Shown here piece after piece: positions 36,191 through 45,049 of a stretch of 64,000 bases of DNA; the first letter of the stretch is position 1; each line of letters starts with the position of its first letter. The notes beneath the pieces were generated by a model, which saw only the letters and a program-made list of their open reading frames with translations, did not search any database and was not told the origin of the DNA. The stretch comes from DASWYT01 sp965246875 (GTDB taxonomy: Bacteria > Pseudomonadota > Alphaproteobacteria > Micavibrionales > SZUA-601): positions 620,001-684,000 of the forward strand of contig CBDFFU010000006.1 of NCBI GenBank assembly GCA_965246875.1, in the 5' to 3' direction. A program made the translations under genes and the position numbers.

Positions 36191-37447
36191 TTCCCGCAAC
36201 GTAAACAACTCCGGCACGTGAGCGAACGCAATTTTATCCGTGCCGATTTTATCTTTGAGATAATTATTGAGGCCAAACGTCACAGTATGCCGGCCAAACA
36301 GCATGTTGACCTTGTCGATAGCGTCGAACAATTGCGGCGTGTGATCGGTGGTGAACAGGTCACTTTTGGCATCGGCTACAGGTGCCAGGCCATGTAGCGT
36401 CACGCCAACGCGCAATGGGTCGCCTTGTTCGGGGTAGGCGCTCCACAAACGTTTCAACTGCGTCAGCAAAAACAAGGTGTCGCATGTCGCATGAAAACCG
36501 GCGGTGTTGCCCCAGCCGCCCATGTGGTGCGTGAATTTGACGTTGACAGAGAGATGACTGCATGTATAGCGCATGGTGCGTAAACGTTCAGCCACTTTGA
36601 CCAACAGATAATGCAGCACTTCGTACCCGCTATGCGTGTTGCGGAATTCCGGCTCCAGCACATGCTGGTGGCCCATAACCGATTTTTGCGTTGGCAATTG
36701 TGGCACGTCCTGTCCATGCAGTTGTGACCAGCAACGCACCCCCGACACACCGCCCCAGATGCGGCGGATAAAACGCGGGTCGGCTTCACACAATTCTTTA
36801 ATCGATTTTATTTTCGCGTCATGCAGCCGGCGCAGCATGTTATGGCCTACGCCGGAAATCGCTTGCAGCGGTAAACCATAGAGCGCATGTGGCAGATCAT
36901 CGGGCAGCAGGGCCACAAGACCATCCGGCTTCTGCATATCAGACGCCATTTTAGCGACCAATCGGCTGGGGGCCAGGCCAATGGAACAAGTCAGGCAAAC
37001 ACCAACCTGTTCAGCGAGTGTTTTCTTGATAGCGCGTGACAGGGCAAGGGCATTGCCCAGATCACGCTGCGAACCGGTCAGGCGGCAGGCCACTTCGTCA
37101 ATCGATAGCACCTGATCAATCGGAATATGCTGATCAACGGCGGCCAACACTTTGTGATGATAATGCACATATTTTGTATGACAGGCTTTGATCAAGACAA
37201 TGTCGCGGCAAATGCGTTTGGCTTCTTTGACTGATGTGCCGGTATGTAAGCCCAACTGTTTGGCTTCGCGGCTGGCGGCCAACAGGCAGGTGGAATCCAC
37301 ATCCAGCATCGGCACGACGCCGACCGGCCGGCCACGCAGAGATGGATCGTGCTGTTGTTCGCATGACGCGAAAAACGAGTTCAAATCCAGCAACAGCCAA
37401 TTCAGGCCATCATTTGCGAATCGATTCTGTTCCTGTTTTGTTCCCAT
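36185..37447 (-). CDS. Y-family DNA polymerase (UmuC/DinB/ImpB-type)
   Basis: Translesion polymerase of 420 residues. The catalytic acids are in LLLDLNSFFASCEQ (about residues 19-32) and SIDEV (about 103-107); IGLAPSRLVAKMASDMQKPDG is the typical thumb-side motif; a helix-hairpin-helix follows (GLPLQAISGVGHNMLRRL). The C-terminal little-finger region (about 250-400) is of the ImpB/MucB/SamB-like type. It is not in an imuA-imuB-dnaE2 cassette. A LexA box lies inside codons 2-6, so the gene is almost surely SOS controlled. The start is uncertain: the ATG at 37447 directly abuts AGAAGG. Confidence 0.88.
   Translation of the reverse strand: MGTKQEQNRFANDGLNWLLLDLNSFFASCEQQHDPSLRGRPVGVVPMLDVDSTCLLAASREAKQLGLHTGTSVKEAKRICRDIVLIKACHTKYVHYHHKVLAAVDQHIPIDQVLSIDEVACRLTGSQRDLGNALALSRAIKKTLAEQVGVCLTCSIGLAPSRLVAKMASDMQKPDGLVALLPDDLPHALYGLPLQAISGVGHNMLRRLHDAKIKSIKELCEADPRFIRRIWGGVSGVRCWSQLHGQDVPQLPTQKSVMGHQHVLEPEFRNTHSGYEVLHYLLVKVAERLRTMRYTCSHLSVNVKFTHHMGGWGNTAGFHATCDTLFLLTQLKRLWSAYPEQGDPLRVGVTLHGLAPVADAKSDLFTTDHTPQLFDAIDKVNMLFGRHTVTFGLNNYLKDKIGTDKIAFAHVPELFTLREL
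37429..37443 (-). promoter_or_regulatory. LexA operator at the start of the Y-family polymerase gene
   Basis: The + strand reads GTTCCTGTTTTGTTC, an exact GTTC-N7-GTTC box differing from the lexA operator by one base. It covers codons 2-6 of the polymerase reading frame as called, so the repressor would sit at or just after the transcription start. Confidence 0.88.
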
Positions 37448-37493
37448 CCTTCTGGGTTACAGGACTATAATCCTAATTGCAAGGATTCGTTTT

Positions 37494-39986
37494 TCAACGT
37501 CCGCGTTTTGGTCCTGGTTTCCCGCCAGGTGGCTTGGTGCCGGTGCGAGCTGGCCCTGACTTGGCCCAGCCAGCACCGGTACGTGGTTTGGCTGGACGCT
37601 CAGGGTTAAAGTCCCCGCCATTATCAAAGGAACGTCCTGCAGGTGGCTTGCTGGCAGCACGGTTGGCTTCTTGCCGCCCTAGTGCTTTACCGTGTTTCGG
37701 TGGCAAGGGTCGGTCATTGCGGCGACCGGGAATTGGCCCGCCGTTATTGGCAGCACGCTGTGCATCGCGGATGGCGTCACGTTCTTTTTCGTCCAGACGG
37801 CGTTGGCCGTTCGTAAAGTTATCACGCACGCCTTCGTGTCTGGGCGCAGCACGGTCATCACGATTTGAATGATACGGGCGTTCGTCGCGTGACCGTTCAT
37901 CGGACTGTGGTGCATCCAAACGTTCACGGCGGAAGCGGGGCGTTGTGTTGTCTTCGCCAGCCAGTTGCAAGACCAGACGTCCAGTAATGGCATCCGTTTC
38001 CAGCAATTCCACGCGCACACGCCCAGCCAAGCGATAGGTCTGTCCGGTGCGTTGGCCGATCAGCATATGACGCTGTTCGTCATGCACGAAATAATCACGC
38101 GGCAATAACCGCATCGGCAACAAACCATCCGCGCCTGTGTCATCCAGCGTGATGAACAAACCAGCGGATGTGACGCCACTGATCCGGCCTTCAAACATTT
38201 GCCCGACTTTATCTTGCAAATACAATGCGACGTAGCGGTCGATCGTTTCGCGTTCGGCGGATTGCGCCACGCGTTCGCGTTCGGAAATATGCGTCGCAAT
38301 TTGTGGCAGTTTATTTTGTTCGATTTCAGTTAAACCGTCGTCGCCAAGTTTATACGCTTTGATTAACGCCCGGTGCACGATCAAATCAGCATAACGGCGA
38401 ATAGGTGACGTGAAATGTGCATAGCGTTCCAATGCTAAACCGAAATGCCCAACGTTAAACGGTGAATATTCGGCCTGCGACATGGTGCGCAGCATGATGT
38501 CGTTGATCAACGGTGCTTCATCATGTCCGGCGGTTTGGTGCAGAATAGTGCGGAAATCTTTAGGTGCCAAGGCAACACCGGTTTTTAAACGATAACCAAA
38601 TTCCTTCAAGAAATTACGCGTGTTTTCCAGACGCACCGGGTCGGGTTTCGGGTGCGCACGATAGAGTAACGGCTGGTTTTTTTCTTCCAGCAATGTGGCC
38701 GCCGCAACGTTCGCCAAAATCATCATTTCTTCAATGAGCTTGTGGCTTTCAAAGCGCTCACGCTGATGAATGGCAGCAACAACACCGTTGCGCAATTCGA
38801 TCTTGCGTTCCGGCACATCCAGATCAATCGTGCCGCGTTCATCACGGGCCTGGAGTAATACTTTGTACGCGCCATACAATGGCATGATCACATCAGCCAA
38901 AATCGGCTTGGTCAGATCATCGACCTTGCCATCTAAAGCGTCTTGCACCTGGTTATAGGTCAGGCGCGCAATGGATTCCATCAAACCGCGCACGATTTTT
39001 TGACCGATCAAATGACCATTCCGGTTGATGCGCATGATGAGTGCCATACACGCGCGCGGCTCATGCGGGCGTAATGAACACAAACCATTCGACAACGCTT
39101 CGGACAGCATCGGCACGACGCGGTCAGGGAAATATAATGAATTGCCGCGTTTCAAAGCTTCGTCATCCAGCGCGCTGCCTGGGCGCACATAGTGTGAGAC
39201 ATCGGCAATGGCCACCGTAATCACCCAGCCACCCTGGTTGTCAGGCGCATCGTCAAGCGTGGCATGCACAGCATCATCAAAGTCACGCGCATCTTCGCCG
39301 TCGATTGTGACCAATGGTAAAGCGCGTAAATCGGTGCGCTTGCCCAAAGGTGGTACGGTGACGTTTTCCGTTTCCGCCAAGACTTCTTTCGAGAAAATAT
39401 CCGGCACATCAAAATTGCGAATAGCCAACAGACTGACAAAATTGGCGTCAGTGCGTGAACCCAGAATTTGCGTGATACGATTGCCGGTCACTTCGACCAG
39501 GTCACCATCTTTGGCGTTCATCGCGTCGGCTTCTAGTACTGTAACCGTCGACTTATCCTTGCGATGCGTGGATTTGACAATGCCACCACCGCGGCGCTGG
39601 CTGTTGAAAATGCCGTTGAATTTGCCAGAGGTATTGGTACCCGCAGTGCTGCGCGTCACCGGACGACCGTCGGCAAGTGCAACAAACTTTTTCGTGTCGG
39701 CCTGGATCACGCCCTTGTCGGCCATGGTTTGGATCAAGTGGCGCAAGGCAATATGTTGCTGACCGCTCAAGGCAAAATGACTCAGCAAATCATCTTTTGA
39801 GGCTTTCCCGTTTTGTTTCGTCAAAAATTCCAGCACATTCTCTTCGGTCATCGCCGGAACAAGAGGTGCTATTGGACGGCGGCCAAAACCGGGTTTGGCC
39901 GTAGATTTATCGAATGAATTGCGGAAAGGTTTTTTCGGACCGGGCTTTGTGCCGGCTTTGCCGGAAGACTGACGTGGTGGTTTCAT
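37494..39986 (-). CDS. rnr: Ribonuclease R
   Basis: 3'-5' exoribonuclease that degrades structured RNA and helps RNA quality control. The 830-residue protein has a basic N-terminal tail and winged helix (about 45-110), cold-shock domains (about 115-215), the RNB catalytic domain with TIDGEDARDFDDAVHA (about 227-242), an S1 domain (about 620-705) and a long disordered C-terminal tail (about 715-830) rich in Arg, Gly, Lys, Pro and Asn. Downstream lies the Y-family polymerase after 46 bases with a small hairpin (37469-37487) but no T-run. Confidence 0.96.
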   Translation of the reverse strand: MKPPRQSSGKAGTKPGPKKPFRNSFDKSTAKPGFGRRPIAPLVPAMTEENVLEFLTKQNGKASKDDLLSHFALSGQQHIALRHLIQTMADKGVIQADTKKFVALADGRPVTRSTAGTNTSGKFNGIFNSQRRGGGIVKSTHRKDKSTVTVLEADAMNAKDGDLVEVTGNRITQILGSRTDANFVSLLAIRNFDVPDIFSKEVLAETENVTVPPLGKRTDLRALPLVTIDGEDARDFDDAVHATLDDAPDNQGGWVITVAIADVSHYVRPGSALDDEALKRGNSLYFPDRVVPMLSEALSNGLCSLRPHEPRACMALIMRINRNGHLIGQKIVRGLMESIARLTYNQVQDALDGKVDDLTKPILADVIMPLYGAYKVLLQARDERGTIDLDVPERKIELRNGVVAAIHQRERFESHKLIEEMMILANVAAATLLEEKNQPLLYRAHPKPDPVRLENTRNFLKEFGYRLKTGVALAPKDFRTILHQTAGHDEAPLINDIMLRTMSQAEYSPFNVGHFGLALERYAHFTSPIRRYADLIVHRALIKAYKLGDDGLTEIEQNKLPQIATHISERERVAQSAERETIDRYVALYLQDKVGQMFEGRISGVTSAGLFITLDDTGADGLLPMRLLPRDYFVHDEQRHMLIGQRTGQTYRLAGRVRVELLETDAITGRLVLQLAGEDNTTPRFRRERLDAPQSDERSRDERPYHSNRDDRAAPRHEGVRDNFTNGQRRLDEKERDAIRDAQRAANNGGPIPGRRNDRPLPPKHGKALGRQEANRAASKPPAGRSFDNGGDFNPERPAKPRTGAGWAKSGPARTGTKPPGGKPGPKRGR

Positions 39987-40044
39987 AAGCCTAAGATAGG
40001 CTTATCCGGCTGAAATGTCGAGAGAAAGCTGTTCAATTGCTCAT

Positions 40045-42288
40045 CTATTTCACAAAATCCTGTGTCACACTAATCCGATTTGCCACCGGACGTAAGGCAC
40101 TCAACAGGCTTGATTGATCATCTGTCCAGGCCATGGTTTGACCGGGGTCAATGGCTGTCCAGCCTTCTTTCAACAGCGTCTGGCCCTTCGCCTGGTCAAG
40201 CGGAATGGCGACCCATTGGGATGCCAGAGCAAACATATGCTGTGCGGGTGGCTGGTGATATTTCACGTAAGCTGGCAAGCCCAAAGCCTTGACACTTGCC
40301 GCAATTTGCGGTGCCAGGTTCAGGTAGCGATTGGAAATGTGAAACATCATGACGCCGTCTGGGGTCATGTGTCTCGGATACATTTGCAACGCTTCGGTGG
40401 TGACGATATGCACCGGAATGGAGTCTGAACTGAACACATCCAGGATCAGTAAATCATATCTGTCCGTTTGTTTGGCAAATTCCAGCCGCGCATCGCCCAA
40501 AACAATGTTATGAACCGGGCAATGGTCCAGATATGGGAAGAATTGTTTCGAGACAGCAACCATATCGGGATCGATCTCAAAATAAGTGGTTTGCGTCTCT
40601 TTCAATTTCATCGTGTGTGGGAAGCACGCTAACTGTCCAGTACCCAACCCTAAAATCGCAACATTGTGTGGTTGGGTCAGCGCATAGACATCGTGCAACG
40701 GGCCGTTTGGAACGTAGTAGCTGTAAGCCAGATTACCGGTTGGCACGCCGTTACGATATTCCGCCAGACCGTGTGTTGTATTGCCGTGACGCAAGGTGCG
40801 GATCGTCAGATTACCGGCGCTGATATCAGAAACGATCATACTGCCGAAAAAGTTACGTTTATGTAGGAGGCTTTGGCCAGATGAATTCGCGACAAAGCAA
40901 AAAGCCGTAATCGCCATACCCGCCACAATTAAATGTCGCGGTTTAAAAATCAGGACGAGCAAACAAATGACGATCAGCGAACGTGCGACCATTTTGTAGG
41001 TCTGAATGACGGGTGTGTCCATGTCGAGCGTGTAATAATACGCGCCAAGCATCATCAGACCCAATATGAGAAGGGTGGTGAATATGATGGTTTGTAACCG
41101 TGGCGCGCTTGGTAAAATCTGCTTACGCCACATCATCGGCAAACAAAGCGACAACAGGACACTGCCATGAAATTCAATGATCCGGTCCAAGACCAGTGGC
41201 AGGATAAAAGCGTTCAACATGCCAGCCGCGGCACCGCCGAATGCGATGATCAAATAATACAACGTGACATGATTAGCCGCTGGCCGTTCTGCGGCAAGTG
41301 TTTGATGGCACGACCAGCAAATCACTAAGAATAAAGCAGACAGTAAAAAGACGTCCGTCACGATGGCATTCATGTTGAGGCCATAGCCGCGGGCGCGGAT
41401 AAACAAAAAGATGAACAGCAAACCGGCCGAAACAAGATGCAGGAATTGCAGCGTATCCAGTTTGATAAGCGGCCGCCTGGCAAAACCCAGAATAAAGCTC
41501 AACAAATAGCAACCCAATGGCAACGCCCAAATCAGCGGGAAATTGGCGATGTCGGTGGTCATCATGGTGCTGAGACTCATCGATAAACTGCACGGCACAA
41601 AAGCCAGGCAAAACCAGCTGATAAGTGCTTTGCTGTTCACTGGAGATGTATCGCGATGAACCGTTTGCGATGGCACAGTCGTTGAGCGATAAAAGCGCGC
41701 AATGATGACACAGCCGGCAATCAACGCCAGCATGATGCCGTACAGGCTAAACCACAAATGGCTTAATGTGGTGAGACCAAAAAACGGTTCCAGTGCCAGC
41801 GGGTAGATAAACAATCCGATCAAGCTGCCGGCGTTGCTGGCCGTAAACAGATAATACGGATCTTGCGCTGTCGGCTGGTCAGTCTGGCTGAAAATGCGCA
41901 GCAATGCCGATGTTGTGGCGGTCAACGCCGTAAATGGCAGTAAGATTGTTTTTGCCAGCATGATGAAAACAATCACGCCCAGCGGCAATGCTGTGTCAAT
42001 CGCAGTGACCGTGGCTGGCAGGGTGAGGAGGCCAACGCCGTATAAGATCAACAGCACAAGCCCGTGAGTCAAAGGCGGTACGCGTTGCAATATATGCGAT
42101 AAAAAATAGCCGCCCAGCAATGCCAATTGGAAGAACGCCATAGCGACAATCCAGCCCGATGGCGCTCCACCAACGATCGGCAACAGCATTTTGCCCAGCA
42201 ACGGCTGGATTGAAAATGACAAAAACGCTGACCCAAACAAAGTGAGCGTAAAAATAAAGCGTGTCAGCATGGTGCATCTCTGGGGCAT
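40045..42288 (-). CDS. Membrane-fused spermidine synthase-like protein
   Basis: A 747-residue protein with about a dozen membrane segments in the first 480 residues (SAFLSFSIQPLLGKMLLPIVGGAPSGW near the N-terminus is diagnostic of this fused family) and a cytoplasmic spermidine-synthase-like methyltransferase fold domain at the C-terminus (about 500-720: VAILGLGTGQLACF, TTYFEIDPDMV, LLILDVFSSDSIPVHIVT). Despite the fold, polyamine synthesis is not proven for these fusions. The start may be the ATG at 42288 or the one at 42270. Transcribed on the same strand as topA, separated by about 110 bases holding an inverted repeat. Confidence 0.85.
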   Translation of the reverse strand: MPQRCTMLTRFIFTLTLFGSAFLSFSIQPLLGKMLLPIVGGAPSGWIVAMAFFQLALLGGYFLSHILQRVPPLTHGLVLLILYGVGLLTLPATVTAIDTALPLGVIVFIMLAKTILLPFTALTATTSALLRIFSQTDQPTAQDPYYLFTASNAGSLIGLFIYPLALEPFFGLTTLSHLWFSLYGIMLALIAGCVIIARFYRSTTVPSQTVHRDTSPVNSKALISWFCLAFVPCSLSMSLSTMMTTDIANFPLIWALPLGCYLLSFILGFARRPLIKLDTLQFLHLVSAGLLFIFLFIRARGYGLNMNAIVTDVFLLSALFLVICWSCHQTLAAERPAANHVTLYYLIIAFGGAAAGMLNAFILPLVLDRIIEFHGSVLLSLCLPMMWRKQILPSAPRLQTIIFTTLLILGLMMLGAYYYTLDMDTPVIQTYKMVARSLIVICLLVLIFKPRHLIVAGMAITAFCFVANSSGQSLLHKRNFFGSMIVSDISAGNLTIRTLRHGNTTHGLAEYRNGVPTGNLAYSYYVPNGPLHDVYALTQPHNVAILGLGTGQLACFPHTMKLKETQTTYFEIDPDMVAVSKQFFPYLDHCPVHNIVLGDARLEFAKQTDRYDLLILDVFSSDSIPVHIVTTEALQMYPRHMTPDGVMMFHISNRYLNLAPQIAASVKALGLPAYVKYHQPPAQHMFALASQWVAIPLDQAKGQTLLKEGWTAIDPGQTMAWTDDQSSLLSALRPVANRISVTQDFVK

Positions 42289-42348
42289 GAGTTACCCCAG
42301 CATAGAGATTGAAATGTTTATGAAAGGTTTAATTAAGATATCAAAACC

Positions 42349-42391
42349 TCGTCATTCCAGTTTTGCTACAGACAAAAGTCTAAAATGACGA
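42349..42391. repeat. Inverted repeat downstream of topA (REP-like or terminator)
   Basis: TCGTCATT (42349-42356) pairs with AATGACGA (42384-42391); an inner AGAC/GTCT hairpin lies between. On the - strand it comes just after the topA stop and is followed by GGTTTTG, so it could end topA transcription. The TCGTCATTCCAG core resembles a palindromic repeat common in proteobacterial intergenic DNA. Confidence 0.4.
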
Positions 42392-42397
42392 AGCGTT

Positions 42398-44989
42398 TTA
42401 TTTCTTTGCTGTTGTCTTCTTAACGGTCGTTTTCTTCACAGCAACTTTTTTAACAGCGGCCTTTTTCACCAGTGCCTTTTTTGCTGCCGGTTTTTTGGTG
42501 GCAGTGGCTTTCTCGGCCTTAGCCGGTGCACCCTTTTTACGGCCAAAACGGCCACGCGTCGATGGCGGCTTGGCGGCTTTTTCGGTGATGAGCTGAACGG
42601 CACGATCAACTTCAATCGTCATCAGATCATCGGTTTTCGGGATCGACACGAACATAGTCTGGTACTTCAGGTATGGCCCGAAACGGCCAAAATTCGCTTC
42701 GATCTTATCCAGCGTTTCCGGGTGCAGACCCACCATGCGCGGCAAGGCTAATAACGATAAGGCCTGTTCCAGTGTGACTGTTTCCGGTGTTGTTCCGGCG
42801 GGCAGGGTGGCGCGTTTTGGTTTTGTCACTTTGACTTTGATTTTCGGTGGTGCTTTGGGCTTGGCTAAAACTTTGGCCTTGCTGCCAGCCTTCGGAATTT
42901 TTGGTGACGGTGGCGGGACTTCCTCACGGATTTCTTCACCGAGTTGCACATATGGGCCATAAGGACCTTTGCGCAAGGTGACAGCAAGCCCAGTTGCGGG
43001 ATCGGTGCCCATGACAACCGGTTCATCCAACGGCATGGCATCACCAGCCTCGGCGCTTTGGCTCAGCTGGCGCGTGTATTTGCACTCCGGATAATTTGAA
43101 CAGCCAATGAAAAAACCGAATTTGCCGGGTTTTAAGCTGAGCTGGCCGGTTTTGCAGACGGTGCATTCGCGCGGGTCATGTCCGTCTTCACGTGGCGGAA
43201 AGAGGTACATGCCCAGTTCGTCATTTAAGACGTTGAGGACGTCGGTGATACGTAATTCTTTTGTCTCGGATAGTTTTGTCGAAAACCCGCCCCAGAATTC
43301 AGCCAAAACAACTTGCCAGTCGGCGTTGCCTTCGGCGATATTATCAAGCTGTTGTTCCAGATTGGCCGTAAAATCATATTCCACATAGCGTGGGAAGAAA
43401 TTTTGCAGAAATGCGGTGACGATACGGCCGCGTTCCTCGGCGATAAAGCGTTTTTTCTCAATTCTGACATAGCCGCGTTCCTGGACGACATCAATAATTG
43501 ATGCGTAGGTAGAGGGACGACCAATGCCAAGTTCTTCCAGACGTTTGACGAGGCTGGCTTCGGAATAACGCGGCGGTGGTTCGGTAAAATGCTGGTTCGG
43601 TTTGATCTCTTTGGCCGTCGGCTTATCACCTTGTTCCATCGGCGGCAGGATATTGCCACTGTCGTCTTTGTCAGCACCGGCATCGGCATCATCCGTGTCT
43701 TCACGGTACAAAGCCAGAAATCCGTTGAACAAAATCACGGAGCCGGTCGCCCGAAACACACCAGACTTGCTATCAGCGGCAATATCAACCGCGACCTGTT
43801 CCAGTTTTGCCGAAGCCATCTGGCTAGCAACAGTCCGTTTCCAGATGATGTCATACAAGGCGGCTTGATCATCTGGCAGAAATTTACGCACCATGTCCGG
43901 CGTACGGCTCATGTCGGTCGGGCGAATGGCTTCGTGTGCTTCCTGCGCATTTTTCGATTTGGCGGAATATTGGCGCGGGGAGGCAGGCACGTATTCGTCA
44001 CCATATTTCTTGGCAATCACAGACCGCGCGCTGGCAATGGCTTCGCCACTCAAGGTTGGGCCATCGGTACGCATATAGGTAATCAAACCGACCGTTTCAC
44101 CGCCAATATCAACACCTTCATACAAACGTTGTGCGGTCCGCATCGTGCGGCTGGCACCAAACCCTAATTTACGGGAGGCTTCCTGTTGCAAAGTCGACGT
44201 AATAAACGGAGCGGCAGGGTGACGCTGCACCTGTTTGCGCTCGACCGAGGTAACGGCGTAAGTGGTTTCTTTGAGTTTGGCGGCGGCGGCTTTGCTATCG
44301 GCTGCATTATTCAGCGTGAATTTTTCCAGCTTCTTGCCAGCTAAGTGGGTCAGGCGGGCGGTAAATGATTGGTTTTTTGCTGTGATAAACTGACCTTCAA
44401 CACTCCAATATTCCTGTGGGATAAATTTCTCAATGTCGTGTTCACGCTCACAAATCAGGCGCAGCGCAACGGATTGCACCCGGCCAGCTGAGCGCGCGCC
44501 CGGTAATTTGCGCCACAGGATTGGCGAAATGCCAAACCCCACCAGGTAATCCAACGCCCGGCGCGCCAGATACGCATCGACCAAGGTTTGATCGACCTGA
44601 CGCGGATGCGCGAAAGACTCTTTGATGGCCCTTTTTGTGATCTCGTTAAACGTCACGCGGTGCAGATCTTTGCCTTTCAAGACGCCTTTTTGATGCAAAA
44701 TATCAGCCAGATGCCAGGAAATGGCCTCGCCTTCGCGGTCTGGATCGGTAGCGAGAAAGACATGTTTTGCGGTTTTGGCGGCGCGGATAATCTCGTTCAG
44801 CGGTTTCTGTGAGCGGTCAGACACCTCCCAGCTCATGGCAAATTTATCGTCCGGGTTCACCGAGCCGTTTTTGGCAGGCAAATCGCGCACATGCCCCATA
44901 CTGGCCAGCACTGTATAGTCCGATCCCAGATATTTATTGATGGTTTTAGCCTTGGCCGGGGATTCCACGATAACGAGGTTGCTGCTCAT
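42398..44989 (-). CDS. topA: DNA topoisomerase I
   Basis: Relaxes negative supercoils by single-strand passage. The 863-residue type IA enzyme has the Toprim domain (LVIVESPAKAKTINKYLG; DPDREGEAI at about 80-90), the catalytic Tyr in GLITYMRTDGP (about 303), RPSTYASII, one clear Cys4 zinc ribbon (ECTVCKTGQLSLK..FFIGCSNYPECKYTR, about 590-630) and a C-terminal tail of Lys/Ala/Thr repeats (about 800-863) like that of histone H1. It lies 60 bases downstream of dprA on the - strand. Confidence 0.97.
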   Translation of the reverse strand: MSSNLVIVESPAKAKTINKYLGSDYTVLASMGHVRDLPAKNGSVNPDDKFAMSWEVSDRSQKPLNEIIRAAKTAKHVFLATDPDREGEAISWHLADILHQKGVLKGKDLHRVTFNEITKRAIKESFAHPRQVDQTLVDAYLARRALDYLVGFGISPILWRKLPGARSAGRVQSVALRLICEREHDIEKFIPQEYWSVEGQFITAKNQSFTARLTHLAGKKLEKFTLNNAADSKAAAAKLKETTYAVTSVERKQVQRHPAAPFITSTLQQEASRKLGFGASRTMRTAQRLYEGVDIGGETVGLITYMRTDGPTLSGEAIASARSVIAKKYGDEYVPASPRQYSAKSKNAQEAHEAIRPTDMSRTPDMVRKFLPDDQAALYDIIWKRTVASQMASAKLEQVAVDIAADSKSGVFRATGSVILFNGFLALYREDTDDADAGADKDDSGNILPPMEQGDKPTAKEIKPNQHFTEPPPRYSEASLVKRLEELGIGRPSTYASIIDVVQERGYVRIEKKRFIAEERGRIVTAFLQNFFPRYVEYDFTANLEQQLDNIAEGNADWQVVLAEFWGGFSTKLSETKELRITDVLNVLNDELGMYLFPPREDGHDPRECTVCKTGQLSLKPGKFGFFIGCSNYPECKYTRQLSQSAEAGDAMPLDEPVVMGTDPATGLAVTLRKGPYGPYVQLGEEIREEVPPPSPKIPKAGSKAKVLAKPKAPPKIKVKVTKPKRATLPAGTTPETVTLEQALSLLALPRMVGLHPETLDKIEANFGRFGPYLKYQTMFVSIPKTDDLMTIEVDRAVQLITEKAAKPPSTRGRFGRKKGAPAKAEKATATKKPAAKKALVKKAAVKKVAVKKTTVKKTTAKK

Positions 44990-45049
44990 AGTTTGCTTTC
45001 TGTCTTCTATTATAGGCGCTTATTGCGGCCTTGAATGATCGGGCGGTGA

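Noticed and set aside
37469..37487. Rho-independent terminator after rnr
   Set aside because: The AATCCT/AGGATT stem is only 6 base pairs and has no T-run in the direction of rnr.
40714..41000. Several short frames on + across the spermidine synthase-like gene
   Set aside because: Overlapping shadows without ribosome binding sites.
43589..44167. 192-codon open frame on + inside topA
   Set aside because: Antisense to conserved topA codons, with no family likeness or start signal; a shadow of codon bias.
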